64,000 bases of DNA from assembly GCA_023055505.1 (NCBI GenBank), contig JALIRH010000116.1:682001-746000 (forward strand), given 5' to 3'. Each line of letters begins with the position of its first letter. Position 1 is the first letter of the stretch. Made by a program: the position numbers and the translations under genes. This DNA comes from Callipepla californica brunnescens (lineage: Eukaryota > Chordata > Aves > Galliformes > Odontophoridae). This document shows, in pieces, positions 58,112-64,000 of the stretch. Below the pieces are notes generated by a model, which was not told where the DNA came from, ran no database searches, and was given only the letters and a program-made list of their open reading frames with translations.

Positions 58112-58947
58112 AATCCCACTACACCCAGAAAAGCTTGGCTCTCTGTCTTACTGGTGGGTGGAGACATGGCAGTAATTTTGTCAATCCCATCTGTTGGGAT
58201 GTGACGACGTCCATCTTGCCACTTTATGCCTAGGAACTGAATTTCTTGTGCAGGTCCTTTCACTTTGCTTCGCTTAATAGCGAAGCCAGCTCGCAGGAGG
58301 ATCTGTATTATTGTCTCTCCTTTCTTAAAAACTTCCTCTGCTGTATTGCCCCATACAGCAATATCATCGATGTACTGCAGATGCTCAGGAGCAGCACCCT
58401 GTTCCAATGCAGTTTGGATCAACCCATGGCAAATGGTTGGGCTGTGCTTCCACCCCTGGGGCAAACGGTTCCAGGTGTACTGAACGCCTCTCCAGGTGAA
58501 GGCAAACTGTGGCCTGCATTCTGTGGCCAAGGGAATTGAAAAGAAGGCGTTAGCAATGTCAATGGTGGCATACCACTTGGCTGCTTTTGACTCCAGTTCA
58601 TACTGGAGTTGAAGCATGTCTGGCACAGCAGCACTCAGTGGAGGTGTGACTTCGTTCAGGCCACGGTAATCTACCGTCAACCTCCATTCTCCGTTGGCTT
58701 TACGCACTGGCCATATGGGGCTGTTAAACGGGGAGTGAGTTTTGCTGATCACTCCCTGGCTCTCTAGCTGACGAATCAGATGATGAATGGGGAGCAAGGA
58801 ATCCCTGTTGGTGCGGTACTGCCGTCTGTGCACCGTTTTTGTAGCAATTGGTACCTGTTGCTCCTCCACTTGTAGCAACCCCACAACAGATGGATCTTCT
58901 GACAGGCCAGGTAAAACAGATAGTTGCTTAATGCTATCTGTGTCCAC
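57994..58947 (-). pseudogene. pol: ERV reverse transcriptase, copy 2
   Basis: Nearly identical to 2210-3163, with one Thr-to-Ala change in the FLGVV region. The YIDD motif is kept and the terminal frameshift is shared. Confidence 0.92.
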
Positions 58948-58971
58948 AGTAGCTATTCCAAAAGCCCATCG

Positions 58972-59202
58972 CTACCCCTTGGGATCCTTAAAGTGCCCCC
59001 TTCTGAGATAGTCTATACCAAGTATGCGTGGGGCCCCCTGTCCAATCACTATAAGATGCTTCTGCCAGTCTTTACCCGTGAGGCTTATTTCTGCCTCCAG
59101 CACAGACAATTCCTGAAAGCCGCCAGTCACTCCAGAGAGATGAATCAATTCTGCCCCTTTATAACTTGAAGGCGTTAGAGTACATTGTGCACCAGTATCC
59201 AC
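58972..59202 (-). pseudogene. pro: ERV aspartic protease, copy 2
   Basis: Same 76-codon fragment as 3188-3418, with DTGAQ at the start and flanking TAG codons. One silent difference is visible near 59125. Confidence 0.85.
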
Positions 59203-59406
59203 CAGTGCCTCCTATTTCTGTGGGTTTGATGTGCCAGGCCACCGAATCCACACAGTCCAATACACTCTATTATCCCTCTCCCTCCTCTGGCTGAGGGCAG
59301 GGCCCCTCTATTCATTACCTGTAGTGACGGGAACAACTTCGCTGGTAGTTGGTCTGTGTTGTAATTCTCTCACCCGTACTCGCAGTGCAGGGGTGGGTTT
59401 TTGATG

Positions 59407-60516
59407 TCATTCCTTCATATCTTCTCCATTTGCACATAAGTAACTCCACAAAGCCGCACGCGACATGAAGTTAGTGAAGTTAGTGCTGTCATTTGCTCGA
59501 GCAGGATGGCGTTTGCTTCTGATAGCTGCAACCAATTCGACCCTATCAATCAGTTGGGATAATTTTCCCAGTATATCTTCCATTTGTCCTTCTAACTTTG
59601 ATATGGCTGAAATGGACGCGTATGGCGGCGGAAATTTTTGTTTGAAGTTTTGAAGTGTAAGAATTAGTTCAAAAACTGGGGGTTTTCTGTCTTGGTCCTC
59701 ATATCTGTTGAACGTTGTCACTAGTGTACCGGCGTACCTTTCTGGTGCTGACTTTGAAAGCTTCTGACATATTTCGGGTGTACTCCTTACTTTCTCCGGA
59801 TCATGGTCCCGATCGTCAGGATCAAAGGTGGGATCATACAGCATTTCCGCCACAGCTGTTTCTCTCAAATACTGGATGCCTTCCTCAATAGTTTTCCACC
59901 TTTTCACTTTAGGTGCCAGGTCACTCTTGTAGGGATATCTTTCCCTCACAGCTACTAGCATTCGTTGCCAGAGGCTGGCGATTCCATCCATATACCTGCT
60001 GATTCCTCTGTCGACAGCCGGATCTCGGGCAATGTTTCCTAGTTGGCGAGCTTCGTTACTATCAAGGGACACACTGTTGGCCCGGTTGTCCCAACACCGA
60101 AGCAACCAAGTGACAATACTCTCATCTGGACGTCGAATAAACTCCTTTCTTGAGCCTTGGATCTCAGACATTTTCACGGGCCAACGAAACGTCGTAACTT
60201 TAACTTTCTCTTCACCTTCATCATCACTTTCTTCTCCATGTCTCTCACTTTTCTTTGTTGCCTTTCTCGATGGTGATGGGGTTGTGGCCACCCCCTCACC
60301 TATATCTTCCTCTTCTTTCGGCACCTCTTCTTTGCGTTCTAGGCGCGAGGACACACGTTTCCATTTCTTGCCTTCCACAGGGGCAACTGACTTTGATACT
60401 GGTGCTTCCTTTGGCTGGTCAGGTGTGAGCGGGAGGTTTTCCTCTTTGGTTTGGGCCTCAGTTTGGACACTCTCTCTCTTCATAATAGTATATAAACCTC
60501 GGTAAGCATAGGCCAA
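59407..60516 (-). CDS. gag: ERV-L-like Gag polyprotein, copy 2
   Basis: Full-length 369-codon frame matching 3623-4732, with only a few substitutions (for example Val/Leu near residue 30, Thr/Ala in PPYASIS, Ser/Leu in DRVELV, Arg/Cys near the end). No stop was introduced since the duplication. Confidence 0.88.
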   Translation of the reverse strand: MAYAYRGLYTIMKRESVQTEAQTKEENLPLTPDQPKEAPVSKSVAPVEGKKWKRVSSRLERKEEVPKEEEDIGEGVATTPSPSRKATKKSERHGEESDDEGEEKVKVTTFRWPVKMSEIQGSRKEFIRRPDESIVTWLLRCWDNRANSVSLDSNEARQLGNIARDPAVDRGISRYMDGIASLWQRMLVAVRERYPYKSDLAPKVKRWKTIEEGIQYLRETAVAEMLYDPTFDPDDRDHDPEKVRSTPEICQKLSKSAPERYAGTLVTTFNRYEDQDRKPPVFELILTLQNFKQKFPPPYASISAISKLEGQMEDILGKLSQLIDRVELVAAIRSKRHPARANDSTNFTNFMSRAALWSYLCANGEDMKE

Positions 60517-60647
60517 GCCCCAAATAAGTGTTCCACCTCAGATCTTTCTGAGCCGCAGCACCCTTTACTCAGATACAGGCCTAGCTCCTCAGGATCCTGC
60601 AATTGTTCAGGAGAAAAATCCCATGACACCGGGTGTCCCCATCCTTC

Positions 60648-61064
60648 TCATTTCTTTCCTAAAACTCTCCACTCTCCCTGCCATTCAACATTCTCTGTTT
60701 CTGGGAGAAGCTTCCTGCACATGATGTAAAGTGCTACTACATGCAGGAGGACTAATATCCCAATTATTAACACCATCCCTAAGCTGTGATCTTGAAAATT
60801 CATAAAAAACTGAGAGGGGAACCTGGATACCCATTCAAACATCACATGGTTCGTTAACATGTTATCCTTTGTTCCATTAGCTGGGGTGCCCTGGGATCTG
60901 GCAGGTTCCTCTATCATTGCTTTTAATTTATCATACAGGGACCAGACCCAATGGAACAGAATGGCAAACTTAACCAAGTTCCAGTACGTTTTGAGCATTA
61001 AGAGGGAAAAAGCGGTGAAGTACAATCCCTGTAAGGGCAGTTTTAACAGAAACAGAAAAGACAT
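60648..61064 (-). CDS. Small membrane-type ORF upstream of gag, copy 2
   Basis: Matches 4864-5280 except one codon near residue 128 (Trp in place of Arg). Two hydrophobic segments and the charged tail are kept. Function unknown. Confidence 0.7.
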   Translation of the reverse strand: MSFLFLLKLPLQGLYFTAFSLLMLKTYWNLVKFAILFHWVWSLYDKLKAMIEEPARSQGTPANGTKDNMLTNHVMFEWVSRFPSQFFMNFQDHSLGMVLIIGILVLLHVVALYIMCRKLLPETENVEWQGEWRVLGKK

Positions 61065-61275
61065 CTTTTTATTATTTTTTTTTTTTTTTTCTTGTACTAA
61101 AACAATCTGGCAGTACCCAAAAGAAGTTTACAGATATCCCAAAACAACTGACAGTACGCCCGGACTTCAAGGTCATGTTTTGCTGTACAGCACTTGCAGT
61201 ACAGATAAGCTTGTTAACAACAGACAGAGATGTACTCTAAAAGTTTGTCTCTGCCTGGCTAAGGCAGCTGGTTGT

Positions 61276-61293
61276 GCCCCACGTTGGGCGCCA
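61276..61293 (-). promoter_or_regulatory. Primer binding site, tRNA-Lys(1,2) type, intact
   Basis: The minus strand reads TGGCGCCCAACGTGGGGC, a perfect 18-base complement to the tRNA-Lys1,2 3' end, four bases from the LTR edge. Confidence 0.92.
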
Positions 61294-61297
61294 AAAA

Positions 61298-61540
61298 TGT
61301 CAGGGGTTTGTGAGCCGGTTCAGCCCGGCCCTGCGACAACCGAGGAAGGAGACCCACAGGCCCACACCCCGGACAAGGGGAAGGGGGAAAGGGAAAAAGG
61401 GAGATAAGCCCCAAAACAAAACAGCGGCAACGATCTGAGGGGGAAAAGCTAATTTACTAAATAAGACATCAGGAAGTAAATAACACAGTATAATGCAATA
61501 CAATTTGGAATTAAGCCCAATGAATCAAACAAAACGAGTA

Positions 61541-61577
<37 letters not shown>

Positions 61578-61838
61578 GTGCCTGATAAACCGAAGGCCTT
61601 GCGCTAACGCTGAAGGCGGACGGCAGCGAGCACCCACTCCTAAGTGATCCTAGAGGAAAGAGAGAATGTCCCGTGACCGCAGAGAGTTTTTATCTGTTCC
61701 CTCTGAGCGGAAAACACGTGAAAAAATACAAAGCATTGCCAAGTCCTCTGGGGAATGTAGTTTTCTCCCTGACTCCCAATGCACCACATGATGCCATGAT
61801 GTGGAATACCAGTACCAAAAAATCATAAAACCATGACA
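61298..61838 (-). repeat. 5' LTR of ERV-L-like element, copy 2
   Basis: 541 bp with the same TGTCA...TGACA termini as copy 1. It is shorter by 4 bp because of the GA tract (about 61542-61574). Confidence 0.88.
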
Positions 61839-62370
61839 CTTCCTTACGGTCTTTTTTGTAGATGGGAGTCACATCGGCAAGCCTCCAATCTTGTGGGACC
61901 TCTCCAGATGACCAGGAATGCTGATAGATGACAGAAAGCGGCTTGGCAATCACCTCTGCCAGCTCCCTCAGCACCCTTGGTTGGATCCCATCTGGTCCCA
62001 TGGACTTGCGGCAGTTCAGATGGAGGAGCAGGTCTCTGACTGTCTCTGCTAGGATCACAGGGGGTGTATGATGCGCTTCGTCCCAAACTTCCAGGTCAGG
62101 GCAAAAAGTATCCTGAGTTAACTGATCTGTCTATTAAAGAGAGACGTGAAGAAGGCATTGAGAACCTCAGCCTTTTCCTTATCCTCTGTGGTTCCATTCC
62201 CTGCCGCATCAAGTAAAGGAGAGAAATTCTCCTTAGTTCTTTTACTGTTCATATATTTGTAAAAGGATTTTTTGCTCTGCTTTACTGCAGTAGCCAGTCT
62301 AAGTTGGAGCTGGGCTTTTGCATTTCTAATTTCCTGCCTGTATTGGAGGGGAGCAGAGGCTTGCTTTAAA
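61839..62370 (-). mobile_element. CR1 LINE fragment, copy 2
   Basis: Same RT-region fragment as 6059-6590, stopping at the LTR in the same place. Few substitutions (for example Gly for Arg in GALGVRE, which is in the LTR-derived part of the open frame). Confidence 0.88.
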
Positions 62371-62532
62371 TGTGGAGTAAGGAAGGAAAGGATGGAGAAG
62401 GATCTTGTGAACTGAGGTGGGAAGTGGGTATTTAGTCATTGGAAAGCCATTTTGAACTTTTACTACCTGAACGCTGTACATTTTGGGTTAGTCTTCCTTA
62501 ACTTTCTGTTGGACTTCTTGTTTTTCAATCAG

Positions 62533-64000
62533 GTGCATCCGTTCTGTGGAGCAGTAGGATACGTGGTTGGGGCGCAGACAGACCGGACTGTACAGGAGCA
62601 TCTGATAGAAAAACACATGCTGCTCCCTAATCCAGTATAGGACTGCAGAATTCGGCAGGCAACAAAAGTCAGACGGTACATTTTGTGTATTCAACTAAAG
62701 TAAAAGTGCTGAATGTTTGTTGTTATTCCATTTTTTTTTTATCTGTGGAATGAAGTGAACTTGGCTGTGCTGAACTTTTATAAAGCAATGGTTGATCTGG
62801 CAGTAGAAGTGTTGAAGGAGACCTAAACAACTGAGACTGGTTTAAATCCAGTTGAAGAACTTGACAGAACATGCTTTAACACAGCGTGTAAGATAACCCT
62901 AAACGTGAAAGTGACCGTTTTTGTATTAGAAGATAAATGGCGTTTTCATTGACTGACTGGAGTTAGCTCAGTTCTTTTCCACAGAATGTTGATGTTCTGA
63001 AGGATCCTGAAGCCGTTACGCAGCTTGGTAGCATTCTGAAAAGCAGCGTAAGGGCATGGAAAGCAGCTGGCCGCCCCTTTGTGATTCAGCTGGGAAGAAT
63101 TGATTTAGATATGCTGAATATGTCCAAGTGCCCAAGTGAAAACATGTCTGCAGCTCTTGAGGCTGACGGTAAGAAATTGCACGTCCTTCCTAACAGCGGG
63201 ATGGGCAGTGCACGTGATCAGGTTGTGAATTTGCTGGGCTTATCTCATTGCGTGTCTGTTGGTGGTGGTGGTTTTTGTTGCTTCTTTGTGTGTGCGTTTG
63301 GGCAAGAGAATGCCTGAAAATGTGCTTGCTTAGGTTCTTGTTTTTGTTAGCCAGATGTTTTGTTCAAAGAAACTCTGATTGCGGAAGGAGGAAAGCTCTT
63401 CAAGTGTGAGTTTAGGAAGGGTACCGGAGACTGCTGACTAATAGCAGTCTTGTGGAGACACAGTTGTAAGTTCTGACTTCATCGTTTTAGATAAGAAAAG
63501 ACCCTAGGACGTTGGCAGAGTTTTGGTTTGGTGATATTCTACTACTGAAACAGCTTTCTTACAGAAGTGTAACTTCAGTGAAGGCGCCTCAGATTTGTCA
63601 CAAACTAGACTGGTAATCACTGAGGAGGAATTAGGAGCTACTCGAGTTACCTAACCACTGTTACCTGGAAAAAATTGGGTCTGTGATATCCAAGTAGAAT
63701 GTGCTGCTGGAGCATCCCTTGAGGAATGAAGTGACTCGGTTATTGGAGCTGTGTTCTGACAGACTTTCTTACCCATGCAATGAATACACCTTGACGTAGC
63801 TTCTCAGAACTTAATGCATTCTTTTGATTCTGCAGCTCTAATTGCCAGAAGGTGCTTAAAACAAAAAGAAAACACAACGAGAGAAATAGGAAGCAGTTGC
63901 TAGGACTTGTAGTGGTGAGATTTTACTCGAGCAACAGCTATTGAGATGGCACTCGGCTCAGAGTGTGTTCTCACAGTTGTTATCTCTGATGGCAGCAGGA
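62533..64000 (+). pseudogene. XPO1-like: XPO1-like fragment, copy 2 (exons A and B, cut by window end)
   Basis: Exon A (62533-62667) and exon B (62985-63168) repeat copy 1, including the TAG nonsense codon in exon A at 62638-62640 and the same splice signals. Exons C and D would lie beyond the window if the duplication continues. The shared nonsense codon shows the fragment was already disrupted before it was duplicated. Confidence 0.87.

Larger units (their letters stand above)
57415..61838 (-). mobile_element. Truncated ERV-L-like endogenous retrovirus, copy 2
   Basis: Same structure and the same truncation point in RNase H as the element at 1631-6058. The frameshift between RT and the connection region and the TAG codons around protease are present again, so these lesions predate the duplication. 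Its primer binding site is intact, unlike copy 1. Confidence 0.9.
55785..64000 (+). repeat. Long direct repeat, copy 2
   Basis: Counterpart of 1-8220 in the same order and orientation. It runs off the window end in the intron between XPO1-like exons B and C. Small differences (the primer site, the GA length and a few coding changes) show it is not a verbatim copy. Confidence 0.97.

Overview
The window looks like nuclear DNA of a bird, most likely a galliform such as chicken. This is inference from content: CR1-type LINE fragments in both orientations, an ERV-L-like endogenous retrovirus with typical avian gag and pol, a bird-type ERVL solo LTR, long degenerate TTAGGG arrays, and an intron-containing fragment similar to the vertebrate nuclear export receptor XPO1. 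There are no operons, CRISPR arrays or bacterial genes. I found no intact host gene.

Layout. (1) 1-1630 is the end of an 11-bp minisatellite. (2) 1631-6058 is a minus-strand ERV-L-like provirus. From its 5' end it has an LTR, a tRNA-Lys primer site, a small two-hydrophobic-segment ORF, gag, protease, RT and the start of RNase H, where it is cut off by the minisatellite. (3) 6059-about 6590 is a CR1 RT fragment into which the LTR sits. (4) 6753-9466 holds four exons of an XPO1-like pseudogene with canonical splice sites and one nonsense codon. (5) 10208-18680 is degenerate TTAGGG sequence split by a decayed class I ERV with a tRNA-His primer site (11601-about 17070). (6) 18685-35510 is a tandem array of about 29 monomers of roughly 590 bp, with seven-monomer (4135 bp) and five-monomer (about 2954 bp) higher-order units. 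(7) 35515-39245 is CCCTAA-strand telomere-like DNA, nearly pure at 37790-38450. It flips to TTAGGG at 39260-40590. (8) 40600-54770 is AT-rich DNA without recognisable genes, holding two solo LTRs, two CR1 fragments and small TTTG repeats. (9) 54775-64000 begins with the full left part of the minisatellite. From 55785 it repeats bases 1-8220 almost base for base, as a direct repeat offset by 55784 bp (55780 after a GA-repeat length change).

Interpretation. The same minisatellite, ERV, CR1 and XPO1-like block occurs at both ends, so the window may span one unit of a tandem or segmental duplication of about 55.8 kb, in subtelomeric or other heterochromatic DNA. The central satellite lies between telomere-like arrays of opposite strand, in the arrangement expected of an old end-to-end fusion or of an inverted subtelomeric block. 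The most unusual items are the higher-order satellite, the conserved non-telomeric motif that recurs inside the degenerate telomere arrays, the duplicated XPO1-like fragment, and the unidentified membrane-type ORF ahead of the ERV gag.
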